Below, piece by piece: positions 1-5,847 of a stretch of DNA of 5,847 bases (positions are counted from its first letter, which is position 1; every line of letters starts with the position of its first letter). The DNA comes from Bacteroidales bacterium (GTDB lineage Bacteria > Bacteroidota > Bacteroidia > Bacteroidales > Paludibacteraceae). Made by a program: the position numbers and the translations under genes. The notes under the pieces were generated by a model. It searched no databases. It saw only the letters and a program-made list of their open reading frames with translations, and had not been told where the DNA came from. The DNA is taken from contig CAAGFD010000111.1 of NCBI GenBank assembly GCA_900769035.1, positions 1-5,847 of the forward strand. The letters are read 5' to 3'.

Positions 1-28
1 GGAGTTCAGACGTGTGCTCTTCCGATCT
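1..28 (+). other. Illumina TruSeq adapter remnant (sequencing artefact)
   Basis: The first 28 bases, which include AGACGTGTGCTCTTCCGATC, match the 3' portion of the Illumina TruSeq read-2 adapter up to its terminal GATCT, where the library insert begins. This is synthetic DNA left untrimmed at a contig end. It also marks the true end of biological sequence at base 29. On the minus strand the adapter stays open in the reading frame of the adjacent gene and would be read as ten spurious residues (LDRKSTRLNS; the first codon takes two bases from the insert). This is the adapter-derived tail known from contaminated database proteins. The identification is from memory of the adapter sequence, and the match is exact. 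Confidence 0.97.
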
Positions 29-534
29 AGTTTTTCATCGGATATACCGCATTTCACATTACACCAATTAAGAGAATTAAAATTGGCATTTCGGAAGCAT
101 TGATGAAATATATTCTCGATAGAGAAATGTCGAAATTCAGTGTAAAGCACCTTACGTTGCAATTGTTGCGACAAGTAATCTAAAAGAAATTGAAAAGCAG
201 AAACTCTATCAACATCATCGGATTTATCGACAAATGCAGGCATACACGGAGCCACACAGTAAGAACCGAAAAAGTGAGGTAACAGAGGCATATAATTACA
301 AATCAGCAAAGGCTGAACAAGCACACATTGCTTGCCATCCCATACCGTAACGTGCACTGCAACATATTTTTTAGATATTGTAAATAATCGAAGCCACTCG
401 AGAGAAGAAAAAGGCGAAGACGACACGACATGCGCAGGGTAATTCTCTACAAAAGAGGGAGAATCTACCACAAACGTATCGTTTTTTAGATAACCGTTTT
501 TTGAAGAAACAAAATTCTTTATCAAGTGACTCAT
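29..534 (-). CDS. FemAB/GNAT-like transferase, N-terminal part (3' truncated at contig end)
   Basis: This is an open frame of 168 complete codons starting at ATG 534-532 (MSHLIKNFVSSKNGY...) with no stop before the adapter junction. The codons are natural for the organism, and the start lies 34 bases after the ispF stop, so it is probably co-transcribed with ispF. No Shine-Dalgarno sequence is visible, as is usual in Bacteroidota. The upstream in-frame codons contain no ATG or GTG before a TGA. The protein has no signal peptide. Segments such as SPFSSLEWLRLF (about residues 40-51) and LYTEFRHFSIENIF followed by a Cys/Phe-rich stretch (about 130-155) resemble the FemAB-type GNAT fold of Bacteroidota (the Ser-Pro-Phe...Trp-Leu and E-[FI]-R patterns). 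Those enzymes transfer acyl or aminoacyl groups to cell-wall or lipid substrates. The similarity was judged by eye and the substrate is unknown. The C-terminal half is missing. An automated caller would extend the frame to base 1 through the adapter, and those last residues are false. Confidence 0.72.
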
Positions 535-568
535 AATATCAAGAAGTAACTTCGGAGGAGAGTTGCAG

Positions 569-1054
569 TTAATTATTTTTGCAAATCAGAGCAACGGCAT
601 AAGCAGCTATACCCTCTTTTCTGCCTACGAATCCAAGTTTCTCAGTGGTTGTAGCCTTAATGCTAACATTGTCAACGTCCACTTTTAAAATATCGGCAAG
701 TACACTCTGCATTTGAGGGATAAAAGGGTTTAATTTAGGCTGTTCGGCGCAAACCGTAGCATCGATATTACCAACAGCATAACCCTTTTGATTAATCAAT
801 TTAACACATTCGGCGAGGAGTAATTTACTATCCGCACCTTTATAAGCGGGGTCATTATCAGGGAAATGAAACCCTATATCGCGCAAATTGGCGGCACCTA
901 AAATAGCGTCACAGATGGCATGAATAAGCACATCGGCATCGGAATGGCCAAGCAAGCCAAACTGATAATCTATTTTCACGCCACCAATAAAGAGGTCTCT
1001 ATCCGGCACAAGACGGTGCACATCATACCCCATACCAATACGAAAAGCATTCAT
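569..1054 (-). CDS. ispF: 2-C-methyl-D-erythritol 2,4-cyclodiphosphate synthase
   Basis: IspF is the cytosolic MEP-pathway enzyme that cyclises 4-diphosphocytidyl-2-C-methyl-D-erythritol 2-phosphate to MEcPP, releasing CMP, on the way to isoprenoid precursors. The 161-residue product matches the family length (about 157-162). Visible motifs are IGMGYDVHRL, with the zinc ligands D11 and H13; GHSDADVLIHA (36-46), with the third ligand H45; DIGFHFPDND (59-68); GADSKLLL; PKLNPFIPQM; the CDP-binding signature KATTTEKLGF (133-142); and GRKEGIA near the end. All key residues are present. I chose ATG 1054 because it places the conserved RIG.GYDVHR block at residues 5-14, as in homologues. The in-frame GTG at 1093 would add 13 unconserved residues that are really the 3' part of the upstream hairpin. 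The gene follows porV at 74 bases, and its start codon directly abuts the U-rich tail of a terminator-like structure. No Bacteroidota promoter was found in the short spacer. Confidence 0.97.
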   Translation of the reverse strand: MNAFRIGMGYDVHRLVPDRDLFIGGVKIDYQFGLLGHSDADVLIHAICDAILGAANLRDIGFHFPDNDPAYKGADSKLLLAECVKLINQKGYAVGNIDATVCAEQPKLNPFIPQMQSVLADILKVDVDNVSIKATTTEKLGFVGRKEGIAAYAVALICKNN

Positions 1055-1119
1055 AAAAAACGAAAAGCGAGAATAGTATGTTTCGGGAAACACACTACCC
1101 TCGCCATAAAATAAAACAT
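1051..1119 (-). other. Possible 22-codon leader ORF overlapping the ispF start (ATGA)
   Basis: An ATG 9 bases beyond the porV stop opens a 22-codon frame (MFYFMARVVC...AFRFL; a second ATG lies at codon 5) that runs through the whole hairpin. It ends in a TGA sharing two bases with the ispF ATG, so the junction reads ATGA. That arrangement would suit translational coupling, and a ribosome moving through it would melt the hairpin. There is no homology or codon evidence that the peptide is real, and such a short AT-rich frame can arise by chance. It is listed because of its position, not as a confident gene. Confidence 0.22.
1055..1104 (-). terminator. Strong terminator-like hairpin between porV and ispF
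   Basis: In the minus-strand RNA, GCGAGGGTAGTGTGTTT (1104-1088) pairs along its whole length with AAACATACTATTCTCGC (1083-1067) around the tetraloop CCCG. The 17-bp stem has three G-U wobbles and no mismatch. It is followed by TTTTCGTTTTTT (1066-1055). The wobbles become A-C mismatches in the opposite strand, so the structure is specific to minus-strand transcripts, and there is no U-tract on the plus side. The form is that of an intrinsic terminator for porU/porV transcripts. Oddly, the U-tract ends on the base before the ispF ATG. Complete termination would leave ispF without a transcript unless it has its own promoter, so attenuation or partial read-through is an alternative. The structure is seen directly; the function is inferred. 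Confidence 0.75.
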
Positions 1120-1128
1120 ATTATATCA

Positions 1129-2328
1129 TTATTTATTTCTATCAGCTAAAGCCTTGATACCATCTACGTCAAATGCCAAAGAGAATCTGAGAGTTTGGTC
1201 GAGAGGATTGCTTTGAACTGCGGATAATACATATCCTACATCAAGTTTGAAAGCAGACAATCTAAAGCCGACACCGAAAGTAAAATATTTACGATTACCT
1301 TTTACGCGAGACTCGTTATTATAACCTACACGAGCGAAGAATTGCTCATTATAAGCGTATTCAATACCGGCAGCCCAGTTAAACTCTTTCATCTCTTCTG
1401 CGAAACCACCCGGAGCATCACACCATGACATACCGAGACCGCGCATTACAGAGATATTATTATATTGCTCTGCCGACATTGACCAAGTGTTTTCATCGTT
1501 AGGATCGTAACCCTCGGTAAAGCGAGAGAGGCGAGAAGGCACCATAGTTCTGTTTGTTTCCAAAGCAATTTGCAAACGGTTGTAATCATCGAAAGGAACG
1601 AGATAAGATACACCTAAACGGAGGTTTAGAGGTAAAAGGTTGTAGTTATCGCCCTTATCATAAGTAATACGAGTACCGATATTTGAAATATTGAAACCGA
1701 AACGGAAATAAGAGGTACCGCTGTTAATATCGATAGGTAAGTTATAATAACCATTGATATCGGCGGCAAAAGCATAACCGGTATAATAGTTAGGGTCGTT
1801 TTTAGCACTCAAATCGGAAGCCACCAAACGAAGAACGACACCCATAGAGAAATTCTCGGCAAGGATACGAGAATAACCGAGGTCGAAAGCTATTTCATAA
1901 GGGTTTGCAGTGATACCGATAGCATCCGGGCTCTCACGAAGCACTACTTGACCTAAAGAGAAATAGCGTAAAGAGGCACTGATAGTACCGGCAGCTTTAC
2001 TCGGTGTATAATAACCGGCAAGGTAAGCAAGATTAATATCGCTGATACCTAATCTTCTCAACCAAGGAGTATAAGAAAAGGCAAAACCTGCACTACTTGC
2101 ATTTTGAGCGTATTTGGATGAGTTCCAGAATTGTGAATTAATATCACTACTTGTAGAAACACCTACATCACCCATACCGCCACCAACGGCATCCGGATTA
2201 ATTGACAACGAAGGTACACCTGTTACTAATGGGTTCAATGATGCATAATCACCTGCACTACCCTCTGATTGTGCAAAAAGGATAACAGATGCACATAACA
2301 TCATCAATGATAACAAAGTTTTTTTCAT
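1129..2328 (-). CDS. porV: Type IX secretion system outer-membrane protein PorV (LptO)
   Basis: PorV is a FadL-like outer-membrane beta-barrel. In the T9SS it collects cargo at the SprA translocon, binds the conserved C-terminal domain, and shuttles the cargo to the attachment complex with PorU, PorQ and PorZ. It is also required for LPS modification linked to secretion. The product has 399 residues, close to the roughly 390 of the P. gingivalis protein. It starts with a signal peptide, MKKTLLSLMMLCASVILFAQ, with cleavage probable after A19. The diagnostic N-terminal block NPLVTGVPSLSINPDAVGGG, then MGDVGVSTSSDINSQFWNSSKYA, spans residues 32-74. Alternating aromatic/polar beta-strands follow (for example YFRFGFNISNIGTRI, FFARVGYNNE, KYFTFGVGFRLSAFKLDVGY). 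The C-terminus RFSLAFDVDGIKAL is also typical of PorV. The gene ends in tandem stops (TAATGA), lies 150 bases downstream of porU, and appears to have its own promoter. No Shine-Dalgarno sequence is present. Confidence 0.96.
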   Translation of the reverse strand: MKKTLLSLMMLCASVILFAQSEGSAGDYASLNPLVTGVPSLSINPDAVGGGMGDVGVSTSSDINSQFWNSSKYAQNASSAGFAFSYTPWLRRLGISDINLAYLAGYYTPSKAAGTISASLRYFSLGQVVLRESPDAIGITANPYEIAFDLGYSRILAENFSMGVVLRLVASDLSAKNDPNYYTGYAFAADINGYYNLPIDINSGTSYFRFGFNISNIGTRITYDKGDNYNLLPLNLRLGVSYLVPFDDYNRLQIALETNRTMVPSRLSRFTEGYDPNDENTWSMSAEQYNNISVMRGLGMSWCDAPGGFAEEMKEFNWAAGIEYAYNEQFFARVGYNNESRVKGNRKYFTFGVGFRLSAFKLDVGYVLSAVQSNPLDQTLRFSLAFDVDGIKALADRNK

Positions 2329-2464
2329 AAAAGATTATATTAAAATATTATTTACTATGGTTTAAGAAAAAAGGCATATGTAGCGAACAGCACCTAATAG
2401 CGCAAAAAACGCTACGTTCAACCGATTAAAAAATATCGAACCAAACCTTTTTCTTTTCAAAACG
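2329..2464 (-). promoter_or_regulatory. porV 5' leader with alternative small hairpins
   Basis: If the promoter at 2465-2496 is used, porV has an untranslated leader of roughly 130 bases. In the RNA sense it contains GTAGCG (2415-2410), which can pair either with the nearby CGCTA (2402-2398, loop TTTTTTG) or with CGCTAC (2385-2380). The two pairings exclude each other. A run of U follows the distal partner (around 2372-2366). The last 30 bases before the ATG are almost entirely A/T, as is usual for Bacteroidota start regions lacking a Shine-Dalgarno sequence. The stems have only 5-6 bp and match no riboswitch class I recognise. They may be incidental. Confidence 0.35.
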
Positions 2465-2496
2465 CAAAGGTAATAAAATTATTGTTTACGGACAAA
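2465..2496 (-). promoter_or_regulatory. Bacteroidota-type promoter for porV
   Basis: On the minus strand TTTG (2496-2493), a 20-base spacer and TACCTTTG (2472-2465) match the Bacteroidota primary-sigma consensus (-33 TTTG or TTG, -7 TAnnTTTG) at a usual spacing. The -33 element lies in the last codons of porU and the -7 element just past its stop. Transcription would begin around 2455-2460, allowing porV (and whatever reads through to ispF) to be made independently of porU. The motif match is seen; promoter activity is inferred. Confidence 0.6.
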
Positions 2497-5400
2497 CAAT
2501 TTTAAAGATTTAAAGGTCTTATCTCCATTACTATCTATTAATAAGATTTTTACGAGATAAATTCCGTCGTATAAATTGGCATCATTTATCGAAAAATGAT
2601 ACACGATATTGCAAGAATTATCGGAAACAACTTCAGCAGAAGAGCTCCACAGCATCTCACCCGTCACATTATAAATATATACCTGTACGTTGACAGGCTG
2701 ATTCGGTCGGTTATGAGATATTACAAAATTGGCGACATCTGAAGCCGGATTTGGATAAGCGAAAGCCTCATAAGATTTTATCTTGTTTTTTTCGTCAACA
2801 ATAAAAGAGATTTCAGCAGAAGAAGGGTTGTTTTGCATATCCCACACTCGGAAAAAGAGTTTGTGTTTGCCTACGTTTAAATCGTTGAATTGATAAAAAA
2901 CGGTACCTGAGGTATAAGAGTTTAGGTCGGATTGATAATATCTGTTTAGCACCACCTCAGATTGAGGGTCGTCGTCGAGGCGCACTATTATATCGTGACC
3001 GATACCGCTACCTATAGTATTAATTCCACTCTCATCAGTTACCTCTGCGATAAAGAGCGGACTACTATTTACCTTATCACCATCATTAAAGAATGGAGTA
3101 TTGAGATAAAGTTTTATTGAAGGACCGTCATTCTCCAAATGGGCATCTTTATTCTCTCCGCCCACCACTATATTTTCGAAAGTACCGTTAGCATCAACCA
3201 CTTGAAGTGAGTCGGCTGCATATAGCACTATACGCCCCTTGCCGAAATTATACCTGATATCCATAGGAATGATAAACTCGGCATTAAAAGTACCATTTGT
3301 CACGGCAACTTTACCGGAGTAAATAGGATTTGAACGATATTTATATGTAAATGCAGGGGAAGCTGTTTCACCATCATTGCTCAGCGTTGTAATTAACTCC
3401 TCCTTATCGAAGAAAGTAATTTTTACAAAGCCGTTAAAGTTATTATCTATATTTCCCGTAGCGGAATCGGTAATTTTTCCGGACAGTCGGACAATATCGA
3501 GGGCACCGACAGTATCGATAACCATAGCCGGGATACCATTTACCGAGTCTATTTCCACTTTACGGGCAGAAGGATAATTAAGAGAGACGGCTGGGTCGCC
3601 CAAGAGGATGAAACTCAGTCTGTTTGAATCGTAATTATTCGCAAGGCTATTCTTTGCAAGACGCAGAGCGTCACCTACGGAAATAGGGCGTAACGAGCTA
3701 TAATCTATTTGCAAGAGAGACTTGACCAAAGCTAGATTCAATGCAGTATTCTGAGCGGAAAGCACTGTACGCGTGGTAGATACCAATCCCATAGCACCCC
3801 CTTTAGGGTTAGTAAGTAACTTCTCTCCGGCAGAGACAAGGAAATTATCAAAACGAGAAAAATCGCATGTAGCGGTAACCCAAAGTGGCAACCTCGTATT
3901 GTAAAAATTATCTATATCATCGGTAGTAAGCACTTGCTCATTAGCCCATCCATAAATTCCGCCATGACCATTATAGTTCACCATCAACACGCCGGATTGA
4001 ACATAGTCGAGAAACTCTTTTCTAAGCGAAGGATAGAACTCACCGGTAGAAGTAACCTCTTGCTTGTAAGAGTCGAAATATAATTTACGCGCGAGCAGTT
4101 CGGGATATAATTTTTGAGTATAATTACAAACGGTGTCCGCACTTCGAATATGCTCGTTAAAATCGCCATCATCAGCCAGATAGATGGCAATATTTTTCCA
4201 ATCGTCGAGGTCTTCGTCAGCTATATAACGAACAATCTTATCCACCACACTCTCGGCTTGGTCTAAATCATAAACCGGAATGCGACCAACAGCGATGTCC
4301 ATTTTATCAGCAACAACATCAGCACCGCTACCATCTTTTAAGAGGGCGAAATAATCGTCGGTAGTGTAAGAATCGACATCAGAAAAAGAGGACTCCGATT
4401 GATAAGTGAGTAACTTATAAATATCGACAGAAGTATTATTTTTCAATATTTCACGATTATCGAAAGAGCCATCGCCAAAAAGTAACAGATATTTAGGGCG
4501 AGCAGCCTCATCATTAGCCTTATCATAGAGCATCTTCATTAATCTACGATAAGCCGTAGCATCCTTAGTGCCGGAAGAAAATTCGTTATATACCTCGTCG
4601 TCGGTAACTACTGCAACTGTAAGAGCATCGTAATACTCATGAGCTTGAGCAAGACGACGAGCGGGAGCAACGAATTCCTCCGGAGTAATGATTACCAAAT
4701 CGGCTTGCATAAGAGAGTGCAGATTTTGATTATCAACAGCACCGACAAATTTTGCAGAGATAAAATTATCATTAGTCGGATTCACTGCCACATATTCGCG
4801 ATAACGATCGAGAGAATCGGAAGCGATAACAGTATTACCCGCAACACTACACTTAAGCTCTTTTAAATAAGTATTACGAGTAACCTCCCACACAATCAAA
4901 TTATTATCTGTAGAAGAAATATGGAAATCGCACACATCACCACCATTCAAATAAAGTAAATTATTGAAATATAGCGGAGTACCACTTCTCTTGACGAGGT
5001 AACGATGATATATCAACTCATAATAATCGAGATATGCGGTGGAAGAAGGATTGGAATACTGAAAATTGACATTGAAACGATTGCCACTATTAGGGATAAA
5101 AGGGAAAATACCCTCAGCATCCACACCATGAATATAATTAATTACAGGTAAGGCATTTATAGGCAAGTCACCCACCTTGGTATTATTGATGGTAACCGAC
5201 ATATTGGCGACAGAAGATGCCACATGGGCATAGCGAAAACGGATAAAAGCAGTATCTTCCGCCACGATATCCGTTGGATTGATAGTGATAACGCGCGACA
5301 GTTGCGACTGATTAAACATCTCACCCAAGAATTTTCTACCGGAATTACATATATTGTATTGCTCGGTTTCGTGAAGAAATTTATCCACATATTTATCAGC

Positions 5401-5847
5401 GGCAACACCGCTTGTGGTGGCATTCTCGGCATTTACAATTTGTTTTGCCTCGACATCTATATCACAGGTGATGAAATAGTTACCCGTAAAAGAATAGGTA
5501 TTATATGTATGAGAGAAAGATTTTTGGGAGGTATTTACCGACCAAGAAACGGGACCGAGGGCGTAAAATAAAATATAATCGCCGGGACCGAATTTATTAT
5601 CATCACCTAAGAATTTATATACAGCCACCTCGGGCAGATCGTCGAAAAAATCGACAGAGAAATGCTCCGGCAGCTGATTTCCGCCGTAACCGAAAACCCT
5701 AACATTTGTGGGATTTGAAATACCGTAAGAGCGCAACTCATCGTAAGTAATTTTACAAACGCCGGTCTCGCCTACAGAGATTTTATACCATTTTCCGGAA
5801 GCAAGTACTGAATTCGGAGCATAGAGATTTGCGGCATTCAACGAAAA
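2479..5847 (-). CDS. porU: Type IX secretion system sortase PorU (C25 family), 5' truncated by window edge
   Basis: PorU is the cell-surface sortase of the T9SS. It cleaves the C-terminal signal from cargo and joins the cargo to anionic LPS. The frame is open to the right edge (about 1,122 residues visible against 1,158 in P. gingivalis), so the start and signal peptide are missing. A TTG at 5841 lies in frame but is merely an internal Leu codon. Numbering from that codon, the conserved N-terminal block NSVLASGKWYKISVGETG comes first (10-27). The peptidase-C25 domain spans about 378-752, with YLLLFGDGSFDNRE, the block AVGRIPVYDLDQAESVVDKI, the catalytic His626 in NYNGHGG, and the catalytic Cys659 in TATCDFSRFD. 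Immunoglobulin-like beta domains follow. The protein ends in a T9SS type-A-like C-terminal domain (about 1022-1120, with YPNPASD at 1029 and KSLKLFVRKQ at the end). The 33-residue His-Cys spacing equals that of gingipain RgpB (His211/Cys244). The frame is intact, with no frameshift. porV follows 150 bases downstream. Confidence 0.96.
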   Translation of the reverse strand, partial: FSLNAANLYAPNSVLASGKWYKISVGETGVCKITYDELRSYGISNPTNVRVFGYGGNQLPEHFSVDFFDDLPEVAVYKFLGDDNKFGPGDYILFYALGPVSWSVNTSQKSFSHTYNTYSFTGNYFITCDIDVEAKQIVNAENATTSGVAADKYVDKFLHETEQYNICNSGRKFLGEMFNQSQLSRVITINPTDIVAEDTAFIRFRYAHVASSVANMSVTINNTKVGDLPINALPVINYIHGVDAEGIFPFIPNSGNRFNVNFQYSNPSSTAYLDYYELIYHRYLVKRSGTPLYFNNLLYLNGGDVCDFHISSTDNNLIVWEVTRNTYLKELKCSVAGNTVIASDSLDRYREYVAVNPTNDNFISAKFVGAVDNQNLHSLMQADLVIITPEEFVAPARRLAQAHEYYDALTVAVVTDDEVYNEFSSGTKDATAYRRLMKMLYDKANDEAARPKYLLLFGDGSFDNREILKNNTSVDIYKLLTYQSESSFSDVDSYTTDDYFALLKDGSGADVVADKMDIAVGRIPVYDLDQAESVVDKIVRYIADEDLDDWKNIAIYLADDGDFNEHIRSADTVCNYTQKLYPELLARKLYFDSYKQEVTSTGEFYPSLRKEFLDYVQSGVLMVNYNGHGGIYGWANEQVLTTDDIDNFYNTRLPLWVTATCDFSRFDNFLVSAGEKLLTNPKGGAMGLVSTTRTVLSAQNTALNLALVKSLLQIDYSSLRPISVGDALRLAKNSLANNYDSNRLSFILLGDPAVSLNYPSARKVEIDSVNGIPAMVIDTVGALDIVRLSGKITDSATGNIDNNFNGFVKITFFDKEELITTLSNDGETASPAFTYKYRSNPIYSGKVAVTNGTFNAEFIIPMDIRYNFGKGRIVLYAADSLQVVDANGTFENIVVGGENKDAHLENDGPSIKLYLNTPFFNDGDKVNSSPLFIAEVTDESGINTIGSGIGHDIIVRLDDDPQSEVVLNRYYQSDLNSYTSGTVFYQFNDLNVGKHKLFFRVWDMQNNPSSAEISFIVDEKNKIKSYEAFAYPNPASDVANFVISHNRPNQPVNVQVYIYNVTGEMLWSSSAEVVSDNSCNIVYHFSINDANLYDGIYLVKILLIDSNGDKTFKSLKLFVRKQ

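Noticed and set aside
920..1114. Plus-strand 64-residue ORF opposite ispF
   Set aside because: It lies antisense to the conserved ispF frame, has a low-complexity Lys/Ile/His composition, and shows no domain or promoter. It is a shadow frame.
1113..1120. TATGTTTT as a -7 box for an ispF promoter, minus strand
   Set aside because: It lacks the final G of TAnnTTTG, has no TTG/TTTG about 20 bases upstream, and would place the terminator-like hairpin inside the ispF leader.
1626..1808. 60-residue hydrophobic minus-strand ORF inside porV
   Set aside because: It is a shifted frame of the porV barrel region. Its Ile/Leu/Thr richness comes from the codon pattern of beta-strands, and it is not evidence of a membrane peptide.
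2348..2377. Nine-codon upstream ORF (MPFFLNHSK) in the porV leader, minus strand
   Set aside because: It is too short, with no start-context signal and no overlap with porV. It is expected by chance in an AT-rich leader.
3377..3577. Plus-strand 66-residue ORF opposite porU
   Set aside because: It is antisense to intact porU coding sequence, with no initiation or homology evidence.
3984..4190. 68-residue minus-strand ORF inside porU
   Set aside because: It is an out-of-frame shadow of the C25 domain. The porU frame is continuous here, so it is not a frameshift product.
5157..5702. Cluster of overlapping ORFs on both strands over the 5' part of porU
   Set aside because: All are antisense or out of frame with a conserved porU block. 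Their compositions (Arg/Lys or Ile rich) are those of shadow frames.
5839..5841. TTG at 5841 as the true porU start
   Set aside because: The frame stays open to the window edge, and a signal peptide is expected but absent after the TTG. The gene is cut by the window edge and does not start there.

Overview
The window is a stretch of Bacteroidota (most likely Bacteroidales) chromosome from a draft or metagenomic contig. All recognisable genes lie on the minus strand. Read in the direction of transcription (right to left) they are porU, porV, ispF and a FemAB/GNAT-like gene. The lineage call rests on four things: the porU-porV pair of the type IX secretion system (T9SS), which is confined to Bacteroidota; a TTTG/TAnnTTTG-type promoter; no Shine-Dalgarno sequences before the starts; and moderately AT-rich DNA. 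A species cannot be named. Carrying a T9SS argues against Bacteroides itself and fits Porphyromonadaceae, Prevotellaceae or related uncultured Bacteroidales.

Layout: 1-28 is not biological. It is the 3' part of the Illumina TruSeq read-2 adapter. 29-534 is the N-terminal part of a FemAB-like transferase gene whose C-terminal half is lost at the adapter junction. 569-1054 is a complete ispF (MEP isoprenoid pathway). 1055-1128 separates ispF from porV and holds a strong strand-specific hairpin with a U-rich tail that ends exactly at the ispF start codon. 1129-2328 is a complete porV (T9SS outer-membrane shuttle protein). 2329-2478 is the porV leader, with a good Bacteroidota promoter overlapping the end of porU and alternative small hairpins. 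2479-5847 is porU (T9SS sortase, C25 cysteine-peptidase family), complete at its C-terminus but missing its start and signal peptide at the window's right edge.

PorU and PorV act together at the outer membrane. PorV carries T9SS cargo from the translocon to the attachment complex, where PorU removes the C-terminal sorting domain and couples the cargo to anionic LPS. IspF and the FemAB-like protein have no obvious role in secretion and are probably just neighbours in the transcription unit. The least ordinary feature is the porV-ispF junction, where a terminator-like hairpin, a 22-codon leader ORF running through it and an ATGA overlap with ispF suggest attenuation or translational coupling. 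No mobile element, CRISPR array, tRNA or rRNA is visible, and no real gene is visible on the plus strand.
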